From assembly GCA_937923945.1 (NCBI GenBank), contig CALDWC010000035.1:1-23927 (forward strand): 23,927 bases of DNA, in the 5' to 3' direction. The notes under the pieces were generated by a model that was given only the letters and a program-made list of their open reading frames with translations, was not told the DNA's origin and made no database searches. Below, piece after piece: positions 14,318 through 22,656 of this stretch; positions within the stretch are counted from its first letter, which is position 1; every line of letters begins with the position of its first letter. The DNA is from an uncultured Treponema sp. (GTDB taxonomy: Bacteria > Spirochaetota > Spirochaetia > Treponematales > Treponemataceae). The position numbers and the translations under genes were made by a program.

Positions 14318-15709
14318 ATGAAAAAGCTTTTTAATACAATGATAGCTGTGGTTTTTATCTATTTGTTTTTTGCGTGCAGCACGGTCGCTGAAAATAAAAC
14401 GCCGGTACCGTTGCAACAGGAAGCCGCAGAGAAAAATGCGGAAATAAAAACAGACTCTTTCGTTGAAAAAGACAGACAAGAATCCGAAATCGAAACTACT
14501 GTTGCAGAACACCATGATGCATTAAACCGTGATGTAACCGATAGCGAAAGCGATACGATTATATTCCAAAATCAAAATACGCTTGTTATTAAAGAGCGTT
14601 CAGATTACCGCACATACATAAACGGAAAATATTCCGGGTTGACGTACCGCGAAAGTGAAACTTATTTACAACGGCAGCCTGCAGAAAATGCGGAAAAATT
14701 TTCCGGTCAAACTTTTGTCGTGCAAGACACACGGCGCAATATGGTTTCGCAAGTAAAAAAAGTCGATGAAGTGCTGCCGGTTTCATTTACCAAGCGTGCA
14801 GGCAGCGGTGATATTTTTTTCGTTGATAACGGGTTTCCGCTCCTTCGCAGTTTTTTTGATTCACTCAATCAAGATTATGCAAAGCTTGCTGTCGGAACAT
14901 ATTGGGATGACACCGCCGCTGTGTCGATTTTTCCGCTCAAAGAAAAAGGAGCCGTTATGTTCCCTGTGATTGTGCGGTATGAGTACGCAGGACATGCAAA
15001 CTACTTAGGTGAAGATGTGTATAAAGTAAAAGCGAAATACGCGCTCCGCAACGAAGCTCCTCAAACCTTCAAAGCGGTAAACGGAAGCCGTGATATGGAA
15101 ATTTTTATTTCGGTAAAAACGAATGCGGTGATTTTTGTGCGTGAAAAAACGCTGGAGCAGTTCACGTACACGGACAGTATAACCGTAAAAAATGACGGAA
15201 CCTTGCTCCACTTTTTAAATTATACCGCCGCGCGAAAAAAGATAACCGTTAATGCTGACAATACGGTAAAATCCATTGAAACGCAAACAACGGGCGTTGA
15301 AAAAGCAGCCGCAAAAATTGAATTTGAAAAAAGCAAAAACTACACGGTTGAACATACCGATCTCGGTTTAAAATTACGGCTGGAAAATTTACGATTCGTT
15401 GCCGACAAAGATACACTGCTTGCCGGTGAGGACGTAAAGCTCGACGAAATCGCTGCCGTGTTGAAAAAATTTCCCGACAAAAAGTTCTTTGTGGAAGGGC
15501 ATACGGCAAGCACCGGTCAGCCTGTCGATGAAAAAAAACTTTCCGAAGCGCGTGCGTTTGTTGTAGTTTCCGAACTGATTAAACGCGGCATTGCTGAAAA
15601 CAAGTTTTTGTATTCCGGTGCAGGGGCGTCAAAACCGCTTGCTTCGAATAATACGCCGCAAGGTATGGCGCAAAACCGCCGCGTTGAAATCACCGTATTG
15701 GAGCAGTAG
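14318..15709 (+). CDS. OmpA-family lipoprotein
   Basis: The 463-residue protein begins with a lipoprotein signal (MKKLFNTMIAVVFIYLFFAC, Cys20), then a long E/K/T-rich linker to about 80. A beta-rich middle region (about 85-335) has no family I can name. The C-terminal OmpA-like domain (about 350-463) contains RFVADKDTL, FVEGHTASTG (391-400), LSEARAFVVV (Arg412) and AQNRRVEI. The domain normally binds peptidoglycan from the periplasm. The aspartate that contacts the peptidoglycan diamino acid in OmpA (GHTD) is alanine here (Ala397), while its arginine partner 15 residues on (Arg412) is kept. GAGAAGGAA supports the start. It ends 5 nt from the convergent EamA gene. Confidence 0.85.
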   Translation: MKKLFNTMIAVVFIYLFFACSTVAENKTPVPLQQEAAEKNAEIKTDSFVEKDRQESEIETTVAEHHDALNRDVTDSESDTIIFQNQNTLVIKERSDYRTYINGKYSGLTYRESETYLQRQPAENAEKFSGQTFVVQDTRRNMVSQVKKVDEVLPVSFTKRAGSGDIFFVDNGFPLLRSFFDSLNQDYAKLAVGTYWDDTAAVSIFPLKEKGAVMFPVIVRYEYAGHANYLGEDVYKVKAKYALRNEAPQTFKAVNGSRDMEIFISVKTNAVIFVREKTLEQFTYTDSITVKNDGTLLHFLNYTAARKKITVNADNTVKSIETQTTGVEKAAAKIEFEKSKNYTVEHTDLGLKLRLENLRFVADKDTLLAGEDVKLDEIAAVLKKFPDKKFFVEGHTASTGQPVDEKKLSEARAFVVVSELIKRGIAENKFLYSGAGASKPLASNNTPQGMAQNRRVEITVLEQ

Positions 15710-15714
15710 TTGGT

Positions 15715-16620
15715 TTACCTTTTTGTTTTGTTCGTTTCTTTTTTTCGGTTTGTGAGAAACATCACCAAAAAAGCGACGAACACGATGCACATCCCGATGA
15801 CGCTCAAAATGCCGGGAATTTGGGATAAAAATACGATTCCGAAAATAATAGAAAACACCACCGTTGAATAATCAAAGATGGAAATTTTACTCGGGGTAGA
15901 AAACTTATATGCAAGTGTTAAACCGTATTGACCGACAAAGGCAGAGCAGCCGGTAGCAAAAATCATCAACAGCTGATAAGTCGTCATTGGTTTAAAATTG
16001 ATAAGCACAAGCGGTAAAATGAGTAACATGGATAGTCCGTGAAACACACAAACCAAAAATGCCGGATGCATTTTTCTGCCGGTTAAATAATGTACGCATG
16101 TGTATGCCGCTCCGGCTGATATGCCGCCCAAAGTGCCGCTCATAAACGGTCGTATATAATTAAAAGTATCCGCCCCGGGTTGTGCGATACATGCCACGCC
16201 GAAAAATGCGAGCAAAATGCACAACAGCTGTGTTGCGGTAATTTCTTCTTTGAGGAACAGCGCGGAGAAAATAACGGTGAAAAAAGGCGATAGCTTATTT
16301 AAAACACTTGCACTTGCAATGGGCATATTTGAAGCTGCATAAAAATTACCCACAACAGCGAGTGTACCGAGAACAGTGCGTAAAAGTAAAAATGCAAGAT
16401 TACGGTTATTTTTGAACTGGTTTGCAATTTCGCGCCGATCTAATTGATGAAACAAAAATACGAGCGATACGCAAAATACAACGATATTACGAAAAAAAAC
16501 TTTTTGTATCGCGGGTATCGGACCGGTTAAGTTGACGAAAAGTCCCATCGCAGCAAAACCGAGACTTGAAAAAATCATAAAAACAAATGCAAGGGTAAAA
16601 TTGTCCTTCTGCTGTTCCAT
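15715..16620 (-). CDS. EamA/DMT-superfamily transporter
   Basis: The 301-residue protein (from the ATG at 16620, MEQQKDNFTLAF) has about ten hydrophobic spans in two repeats of five, the EamA drug/metabolite transporter plan. Repeat 1 includes FSSLGFAAMGLFVNLTGPIPAIQKVFFRN and ASNMPIASASVLNKLSPFFTVIFSALFLKEEIT, where the helix-ending LxEx(I/L)T is typical. Repeat 2 starts near AGAAYTCVHYLTGRKMH. The frame is open upstream with ATGs at 16710 and 16629, but the promoter (16628-16656) overlaps that stretch, so 16620 is the likelier start. The substrate is unknown; members export amino acids, purines or other metabolites. A basic tail (NRKKETNKTKR) lies in the cytoplasm. Confidence 0.85.
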   Translation of the reverse strand: MEQQKDNFTLAFVFMIFSSLGFAAMGLFVNLTGPIPAIQKVFFRNIVVFCVSLVFLFHQLDRREIANQFKNNRNLAFLLLRTVLGTLAVVGNFYAASNMPIASASVLNKLSPFFTVIFSALFLKEEITATQLLCILLAFFGVACIAQPGADTFNYIRPFMSGTLGGISAGAAYTCVHYLTGRKMHPAFLVCVFHGLSMLLILPLVLINFKPMTTYQLLMIFATGCSAFVGQYGLTLAYKFSTPSKISIFDYSTVVFSIIFGIVFLSQIPGILSVIGMCIVFVAFLVMFLTNRKKETNKTKR

Positions 16621-16627
16621 GATGCGC

Positions 16628-16656
16628 ATTGTAGCATAATGCAAAAAAAATGTGAA
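16628..16656 (-). promoter_or_regulatory. Promoter of the EamA gene, near-leaderless placement
   Basis: On the minus strand TTCACA (16656-16651), a 17-nt spacer and TACAAT (16633-16628) stand 7 nt before the ATG at 16620. The predicted transcription start is at or one base before the start codon. No Shine-Dalgarno sequence is present. Confidence 0.6.
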
Positions 16657-16839
16657 TAGACCGCATGGTGCGAGATACAATTTCAGCGGTATACAAAGAC
16701 TATTCATCAATATCCTCTATTACATGTTTTATAAAATTATTCTTGCAAAAAGACGAAAAATAATTTTACACGGATCGTAGAAAAATATGTCGAAAATAAT
16801 TTTCAGCGCATGGTTTGAAACTTGATACGTTTTTGCGCA

Positions 16840-16867
16840 TTGCATAAAAATGCAAAAAGCATATAAT
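16840..16867 (+). promoter_or_regulatory. Promoter of pcrA, near-leaderless placement
   Basis: TTGCAT (16840-16845), a 16-nt spacer and a perfect TATAAT (16862-16867) stand 9 nt before the ATG at 16877, so the leader would be about 3 nt. The only Shine-Dalgarno-like bases (GGAAAG, 16869-16874) lie too close to the start to work normally and mostly upstream of the predicted transcript. Confidence 0.6.
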
Positions 16868-16876
16868 CGGAAAGCT

Positions 16877-18868
16877 ATGGATTTAGAAGCAGAACTGAAC
16901 GGAGAACAATTAAAAGCGGTTACGGCGATTGACGGAGCGGTGTTGATTATTGCAGGGGCGGGATCCGGAAAAACACGGGTGATTACGTTTCGCATTGCGA
17001 ATATGCTGGCGCACGGTATTTTGCAGTCGCAGATTTTGGCACTCACTTTTACGAACAAAGCTGCCCGCGAAATGAAAACGCGCATCAAGGAATTAACGCA
17101 GCTTAAACTGCAAAATCTCACGATAAGTACTTTTCACGCATTTGGGGTGCAGCTTTTACGGAAATATATTCATCTGTTGGGTTGGCGTGAAAACTTCAGT
17201 ATTTACGATGAAAGCGACAAGGGGCAACTCATCAAAGAATGCGGACGCGAGTTGAAGTTTTCTCCCGATGCATTGAATATTTACGATTTGAGTACTTTAT
17301 TTTCACAAATTAAAGGTGGCGTAAAAGATTGGGATGCAACGTCGGTGATGTACAAACCGATTTTTGATGAATACCAAAACAATCTTAAGCTGTATAACGC
17401 CGTTGACTTTGATGATTTAATTTTGCTGCCAATTCAAATTTTGCAAGATAATCCTGATGCGTTGCAAGAAGTGAAATCGCGCTATAAGTATATTATGGTT
17501 GACGAATTTCAGGACACCAGTTTGCAGCAATACCATTTTATGAAATTGCTTGCGGATAAAAACGTGTGCGTCGTCGGTGATGATGATCAATCAATTTATT
17601 CATGGCGCGGTGCGAACTATGAAAATATAAAAATGTTTGAATCGGATTTCCCCGATCATTTGGAAATTAAGTTGGAGCAAAATTATCGTTCAACGGAAAC
17701 GATTTTAGCAGCGGCGAACGGTGTGATTTCGCACAACAAAATGCGGAAAGAAAAAGCGCTGTGGTCGGGTAACGGTTCGGGTAAACCGATTGAAATTTAT
17801 ATCCCCGATGATGAAGGTCAGGAAGCATCTTTCATTGCGGATAAAATTGTAGTTGAACGCGCAGACTTGGGATTGAAGTATTCCGATTTTTGCGTGCTGG
17901 TGCGGGCGAATCATTTAACGCGTGCATTGGAAGAAGCTTTTTTGGATGTGAATCTGCCGTACCATGTTGCAGGCGGCATGAGCTTTTTTCAACGGAAAGA
18001 AATTAAGGATGTTATTAGTTATCTTCGTGTGATTGCAAATCCCGATGATGACGTCAATTTGCTGCGCATTATTAACACGCCGCGTCGTGGTATCGGGAAA
18101 AAAGCGATTGAAACGATTTCTGCAATTGCAACGGAACAGTCATGCACGCTACGGTTTGCAATTAAAAAACTCTTACATGAAGCGGGTGACGGCGGTGAAA
18201 AAAAATATAATGAGTTAAAACTTTTTGCGGAGTTTATTGGCGAGCAGCGAAAGATTTTTTTGTCGGGTACGGGACTTGCAAAAAAGGTGCGAAAACTGGT
18301 TGACACTATTCGGTACTTTGATTACTTGTTGGCGGATAATCAAAAAAATGAAAAAGCAGCCCGTTTTAAGTTTTTGAACATTGAGCGGCTCATTCAGTCG
18401 ATTGACGAATGGGAACAAAATCCCGATAATCTTTCGCCGAATCTTTTTGCGTATTTAAATCGAATTACACTTTTAACGCGCGATGATGGCGAAGAAGAAG
18501 ATAAAGGCGAAGTGCAGATTTTAACGATTCATGCAGCGAAAGGACTGGAGTTTCCCGTAGTGTTTATCGCAGGCGTTGAAGAAGGCATTATTCCGCACGA
18601 GCGCAGCGTTGAAGAAAATCACGGCGATGTCGAAGAAGAACGGCGCCTTTTTTATGTTGCAATTACTCGGGCGCAAAAAAAACTTTTTCTTACGAGTTGT
18701 AAAAAGCGGCGCCACTTAAAAGACTTTATCGATTGTGAACCGTCTCGTTTTATCGATGAAATTCCGGCGGAGCTGGTAACCTTTCATGAACCGAAAATTG
18801 AATCAGACGACGAACAAAAAGAAAAATTTTTTGCCGCTTGGCGCACAAAGTTCGGCAATGATGCGTGA
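16877..18868 (+). CDS. pcrA: ATP-dependent DNA helicase, PcrA/UvrD type (SF1)
   Basis: The 663-residue protein carries all SF1A helicase motifs: the Q motif LNGEQLKAV, Walker A GAGSGKT (27-33), motif Ia ALTFTNKAAREM, motif II DEFQD (209-213), motif III GDDDQSIYSWRGA, motif IV LEQNYRST, motif V LTIHAAKGLEFPVVFIAGVEEG and motif VI EERRLFYVAITRAQ. It unwinds DNA 3'-5' in repair and replication restart. An ATG 9 codons upstream (16850) is in frame, but it lies upstream of the -10 box, so I chose 16877. It is somewhat shorter than typical PcrA (about 720-750 residues), mainly lacking the C-terminal RNA-polymerase-binding tail. Rep is the main alternative name. metG follows 72 nt downstream with its own promoter. 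Confidence 0.9.
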   Translation: MDLEAELNGEQLKAVTAIDGAVLIIAGAGSGKTRVITFRIANMLAHGILQSQILALTFTNKAAREMKTRIKELTQLKLQNLTISTFHAFGVQLLRKYIHLLGWRENFSIYDESDKGQLIKECGRELKFSPDALNIYDLSTLFSQIKGGVKDWDATSVMYKPIFDEYQNNLKLYNAVDFDDLILLPIQILQDNPDALQEVKSRYKYIMVDEFQDTSLQQYHFMKLLADKNVCVVGDDDQSIYSWRGANYENIKMFESDFPDHLEIKLEQNYRSTETILAAANGVISHNKMRKEKALWSGNGSGKPIEIYIPDDEGQEASFIADKIVVERADLGLKYSDFCVLVRANHLTRALEEAFLDVNLPYHVAGGMSFFQRKEIKDVISYLRVIANPDDDVNLLRIINTPRRGIGKKAIETISAIATEQSCTLRFAIKKLLHEAGDGGEKKYNELKLFAEFIGEQRKIFLSGTGLAKKVRKLVDTIRYFDYLLADNQKNEKAARFKFLNIERLIQSIDEWEQNPDNLSPNLFAYLNRITLLTRDDGEEEDKGEVQILTIHAAKGLEFPVVFIAGVEEGIIPHERSVEENHGDVEEERRLFYVAITRAQKKLFLTSCKKRRHLKDFIDCEPSRFIDEIPAELVTFHEPKIESDDEQKEKFFAAWRTKFGNDA

Positions 18869-18906
18869 GGAACTGCCGGTAAAGTTTGATAACGGAAAAT
18901 TTTCCC

Positions 18907-18934
18907 TTGCTATTTTTTTTGTTTTGAGTACAAT
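18907..18934 (+). promoter_or_regulatory. Promoter of metG placed for a leaderless transcript
   Basis: TTGCTA (18907-18912), a 16-nt T-rich spacer and TACAAT (18929-18934) end 6 nt (CACGGT) before the ATG at 18941. The normal spacing would start transcription at the A of the ATG. No purine-rich ribosome binding site lies in front of the start. A 12-bp palindrome, GGAAAATTTTCC (18894-18905), abuts the -35 box. Confidence 0.65.
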
Positions 18935-18940
18935 CACGGT

Positions 18941-21265
18941 ATGAGAAAATTGATTACTTCGGCGTTGCCGTATGTGAATAATGTTCCGCATTTGGGAAAT
19001 TTAATTCAAGTATTATCGGCGGATGTGTTCGCGCGGTTTTGCCGTTTACGCGGGTATGAAACTTTGTATGTGTGCGGTACCGACGAATACGGTACGGCAA
19101 CGGAAACGAAAGCGCAGCAAGAAGGCGTTACACCGCGCGAGTTGTGCGACCGCTTCCACGCCTTACATGCAAAAAACTACAACTGGTTTCATATTGCGTT
19201 TGATTATTTCGGACGCACGTCCGATCCTTGTCATACAAAAATAACCCAGGAGATTTTTCAAAAACTCGATGAAAACGGTTTTATAACGGAAGAAGAATCG
19301 GAGCAGCTCTATTGCGATTCGTGCGAACGTTTTTTAGCCGATCGTTTTGTGTCGGGAACGTGTCCGCATTGCGGCTATGTTGATGCGCGTGGCGATCAAT
19401 GCGAACATTGCGGAAAACTTTTGGAGCCTTCCGAGCTGATAACGCCGCGTTGTTCGGTTTGCGGGAATACGCCGCATCCGAAAAAAACAAAACACTTGTA
19501 CATTAACTTGCCGGCGATTTTGCCGCTCTATGAAACGTGGATGGAGCAAGCGAGCGTTGCGGGATTTTGGTCAAATAATGCAATTCAAATGACCAAAAGC
19601 TGGATACGCGACGGGCTTCGCGAGCGGGCGATTACCCGTGATTTAAAGTGGGGAATTGCCGTCCCGAAAGAAGGCTACGAACATAAAGTTTTTTACGTGT
19701 GGTTTGATGCTCCCATCGGCTATTTATCGATTACTCAAAAGTGCGGTGAACTGAACGGCTTTGATTGGAAATCCTGGTGGCTTAATCAAAACGATGTGGA
19801 GCTATTTCAATTTATCGGCAAAGATAATATTCCGTTTCACACGGTGATTTTTCCGTCAACGCTTTTGGGAACAAAACAACCATGGACAAAACTTTTTCAC
19901 ATGTCGAGCACCGAATACTTAAATTATGAAAACGGAAAGTTTTCCAAGTCGAAGGGGATCGGGGTATTCGGAACCGATGCCGAAGAGTCGGGAATTCCTG
20001 CGGATATTTGGCGCTTTTATATTTTCTATAATCGTCCCGAAAAATCGGATACAACATTTACATGGAAAGATTTTCAGGAAAAAGTAAACAGCGAGCTTAT
20101 CGGAAATTTATGCAATTTGGTAAACCGTACGCTTTCGTTTATGACCCGTTCGTTTGCGGGAAAAATTGCTGCCGTTGATGACGCAGAACTTGCAAAGCTG
20201 CAAAATCAAACAGTCGTCAATGCGATCAAAAATCTGCGCATGGCGGAAAACGAATCGGTAAAAAAAATTACAAACATTTTAGATCGCGCCGATTTGAAAG
20301 AAGCGTTCCAAAGTATTTTTGCATTGTCAAGTGTCGCGAATAAAGCGTTTCAGGATCTTGAACCGTGGAAGTTGATAAAAACCGACAGCGAAGCAACTCG
20401 TGTTTTTATCTCGGAGCTTTGTTATTTTATCAAAGATTTGATGATTATGGCGCATCCGTACATGCCTGCATACTGCGATGAAGTTGCACGCTTCCTCGGT
20501 GTCAAAATTTGGTCGGGAAATATTTTCGATGAAGCACATCCGGTGCAGCCGAAAGCGACGGACGGATTACGCTGGGCGGATATCGGAAAGCGAGAGGGCT
20601 TGAAGGCTATCAACGAAACGAAAATTATTTTTAAAACATTCGACAATAAAACAATCGATGAATTTAGAAAGAGGTATTCAGGTATGCAAAACGAATGCAC
20701 CGATGAAAAAAATAAACCGCTTTCCACTGTGAATACAGAGACGGCTGCTTCGGCTAAACCGAAACTTGCGCCTGCGGAGATTTTTAACACAAAGATTCAA
20801 CTCAAGGTAGCAAAGATCATCGCAATAGAAAAACATCCCGATGCGGATAAACTTTACATCGAAAAAATAGATGACGGCTCGGGGATGGAACGTACGATTA
20901 TTTCGGGGCTGGTGCCGTTTTATGAAGTGGACGAACTTTTGGGAAAGCACGTGATTATTGCGGCAAACTTGAAACCGCGAAAAATGCGGGGCGTCATGTC
21001 CGCCGGAATGCTGTTAGCCGCTTCAAAGGAAACCGCTGACGGCGAAATCGTTGAAGTGCTGACCGCCCCTGACTGCGCGCCCGGTACGGATGTGGTGCTG
21101 GAAGGAAGTGCCGTAACGGAAAAACCTGCGGAAATTTCCGCTGATGATTTTTTCTCGGTTGACATTGTTGTGCGCGATTTTACGTTTCAGCTTGACGGAA
21201 CGAATTTCACTGCCGGCGGTAACCTAATTAAGACAGAAAAAATCAAAGACGGTAGCGTCGACTAA
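18941..21265 (+). CDS. metG: Methionyl-tRNA synthetase
   Basis: The 774-residue protein charges tRNA-Met. It has the class I HIGH variant HLGN (17-20), four CxxC zinc-knuckle pairs (125/128, 141/144, 154/157, 171/174; the two-zinc archaeal/E. coli type), and the KMSKS variant KFSKS (333-337). The alpha-helical anticodon-binding domain covers about 380-570. A linker rich in K/T/E/S (about 590-612) leads to a C-terminal EMAP-II/Trbp111-like tRNA-binding domain (about 613-715) with KVAKIIAIEKHPDADKLY and RGVMSAGMLLAA. A further 55-60 residues follow that domain and are not usual for the family. The predicted mRNA is leaderless. Confidence 0.93.
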   Translation: MRKLITSALPYVNNVPHLGNLIQVLSADVFARFCRLRGYETLYVCGTDEYGTATETKAQQEGVTPRELCDRFHALHAKNYNWFHIAFDYFGRTSDPCHTKITQEIFQKLDENGFITEEESEQLYCDSCERFLADRFVSGTCPHCGYVDARGDQCEHCGKLLEPSELITPRCSVCGNTPHPKKTKHLYINLPAILPLYETWMEQASVAGFWSNNAIQMTKSWIRDGLRERAITRDLKWGIAVPKEGYEHKVFYVWFDAPIGYLSITQKCGELNGFDWKSWWLNQNDVELFQFIGKDNIPFHTVIFPSTLLGTKQPWTKLFHMSSTEYLNYENGKFSKSKGIGVFGTDAEESGIPADIWRFYIFYNRPEKSDTTFTWKDFQEKVNSELIGNLCNLVNRTLSFMTRSFAGKIAAVDDAELAKLQNQTVVNAIKNLRMAENESVKKITNILDRADLKEAFQSIFALSSVANKAFQDLEPWKLIKTDSEATRVFISELCYFIKDLMIMAHPYMPAYCDEVARFLGVKIWSGNIFDEAHPVQPKATDGLRWADIGKREGLKAINETKIIFKTFDNKTIDEFRKRYSGMQNECTDEKNKPLSTVNTETAASAKPKLAPAEIFNTKIQLKVAKIIAIEKHPDADKLYIEKIDDGSGMERTIISGLVPFYEVDELLGKHVIIAANLKPRKMRGVMSAGMLLAASKETADGEIVEVLTAPDCAPGTDVVLEGSAVTEKPAEISADDFFSVDIVVRDFTFQLDGTNFTAGGNLIKTEKIKDGSVD

Positions 21266-21348
21266 TTTGCGGAAATAAATGTTGAATATTACTTGTTTTT
21301 TCAGCTAATTTTTAGTAAACTTATTTATAGGTACAGGGAGAAAAACGT

Positions 21349-21846
21349 ATGGATTCACGATTTGTTAAATTATTAACATCAATTGCTTTTGTATTTTTAG
21401 GTATTATGTTTTTTATGCATCCGGGTTCAATTACTACCTTACTCACGGTTGCGCTTGGCGTTCTTGCCTTGAGTTATGCAGCAATGTGTGCTTCGAAGTA
21501 TTTTAAAACAAAAGATTTGTTTTTACTTATCCTTGCCATTATTTTGGTGATTGCGGGTATTATTTTGATTTTACAGCCGGCATTAAAATGGCAAATTTTT
21601 GATAAAATATTCGGTGTCGTGTTAGCCTTGCTGCTCATCGTCAGCGGTGTTTTTTCACTCAAGGACAGTCGCAGCAGTTCACAGCCGCGAAAGTATGTTG
21701 AAATCATACTGGGCGTGATTGTTATTATTATCGGATTGGTTACCCTGTTTAGACCGAGCTTAAATTTTCTTTCGGTGTTACTCGGTATTGCGTGTGTTGC
21801 AGTCGGCGGATTTCACATCTATGAATTTATCCGTGAGGGAATCTAA
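21349..21846 (+). CDS. HdeD-like (DUF308) membrane protein
   Basis: The 165-residue protein has six closely packed hydrophobic spans (about 8-23, 28-49, 57-76, 85-101, 117-134, 139-157). It has the repeated F-LG-(I/L)-x-x-F-x-x-P-x-S pattern (FLGIMFFMHPGS near 16; IIGLVTLFRPSL near 126) that marks the HdeD/DUF308 family. E. coli HdeD is an acid-resistance membrane protein, but most family members have no defined role, so I assign none. AGGGAG precedes the ATG by 8 nt. It stands alone between metG and a convergent minus-strand pair. Confidence 0.8.
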   Translation: MDSRFVKLLTSIAFVFLGIMFFMHPGSITTLLTVALGVLALSYAAMCASKYFKTKDLFLLILAIILVIAGIILILQPALKWQIFDKIFGVVLALLLIVSGVFSLKDSRSSSQPRKYVEIILGVIVIIIGLVTLFRPSLNFLSVLLGIACVAVGGFHIYEFIREGI

Positions 21847-21893
21847 AATTGCATTTTCAGCGCACTCGGTGATTTAGTTTATTGAATTGCGGA

Positions 21894-21937
21894 AAGTCTC
21901 GATGAGGACAAAATAGCTCATTCGGGGCTTTTTGCAT
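21894..21937. terminator. Probable terminator between convergent genes
   Basis: An imperfect stem pairs GTCTC-GATGAG (21895-21905) with CTCATT-CG-GGG (21917-21927), including wobbles and a 2-nt bulge, and runs into CTTTTTGC. An outer pair, TTGCGG (21887-21892) and CCGCAA (21947-21952), could close a larger structure. Confidence 0.45.
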
Positions 21938-21960
21938 TTAAAAATACCGCAATGAAAATC

Positions 21961-22656
21961 TTATTGTTGCTTCATGGATTTTTTTAACGTCCGCCAATCG
22001 GGACAGTATCGGGTCATTAAATTTTTAAATCGCTCATTGTGGTAAAATTCTTTGAAGTGTACCATTTCGTGAATGAGAACCATGCGCACGCAGTCGGAAG
22101 CATAGCACGCGAGGCGGGTGTTCAGTGTGATTTTTCGTTCAACCGGATTGCATGAGCCGAGTTTTGTTTTCATGGTGCGGTAATTTATCCCTGCAACTTT
22201 TTCTTTCATCAGCGCTTCCAACTCCGGCAATTGGGATTCAACGAATGCGTTCAGTTCTTTTGCGTACATTAAATTGCAGCACCGCGTGATTTCTTCGTTT
22301 GTAAAATTTCGCACGTTCAGGATAATTTCATTTTCGTATACTTTGTAGGAAAAGCGGCTAGCTTTATGCTTGGTGAGTAAATATGTTTTTCCGAAAAGCA
22401 GTACCGTATTTTCTGCTTCCGCAGTGCGGGGTTTTTTGTTTTTTTCTAAAACTGCTTGCTGATTTTTTTCAATCCAATCAAGATGTGCTTCAATGAATGC
22501 GGATACTTTTTCAAGCGACATCGATTCGGGAACGCTACAGAAAAGTTCTGCCGTCTTCGGATCGATTTTCAATCGAAGTGTTTTTACTTTTTTGCGCTGC
22601 GCATTTACGCTTTTGCCGCATACGGAAATATTGAAAACATCTTCAGCCCGTTTCAC
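21961..22656 (-). CDS. YgjP-type metallopeptidase (SprT/M48-like)
   Basis: The 231-residue protein belongs to the YgjP/DUF45 metallohydrolase family. The zinc site is HEMVH (196-200) with the third ligand His206 in YHNERF, preceded by the family's YRTMKTKLGSC...ITLN block (159-179). It has no signal peptide and is predicted to be cytoplasmic. The start is GTG at 22656, with AAGGAAGG about 6 nt upstream. This GTG shares its last two bases with the TGA stop of the upstream rhomboid gene (GTGA, 22656-22653), so translation is coupled. YgjP-type genes are often found near restriction-modification systems, but none is present here. The peptidase activity of the family is predicted rather than well shown. 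Confidence 0.85.
   Translation of the reverse strand: MKRAEDVFNISVCGKSVNAQRKKVKTLRLKIDPKTAELFCSVPESMSLEKVSAFIEAHLDWIEKNQQAVLEKNKKPRTAEAENTVLLFGKTYLLTKHKASRFSYKVYENEIILNVRNFTNEEITRCCNLMYAKELNAFVESQLPELEALMKEKVAGINYRTMKTKLGSCNPVERKITLNTRLACYASDCVRMVLIHEMVHFKEFYHNERFKNLMTRYCPDWRTLKKSMKQQ

Noticed and set aside
13961..14515. 184-codon minus-strand frame across the tldE end, spacer and OmpA-family gene start
   Set aside because: It overlaps two well-supported plus-strand genes, crosses three hairpins and shows no family features.
16861..16876. LexA/SOS operator at pcrA
   Set aside because: No CTG-N10-CAG or GAAC-type palindrome overlaps the promoter; only A/T-rich imperfect symmetry around TGCA was seen.
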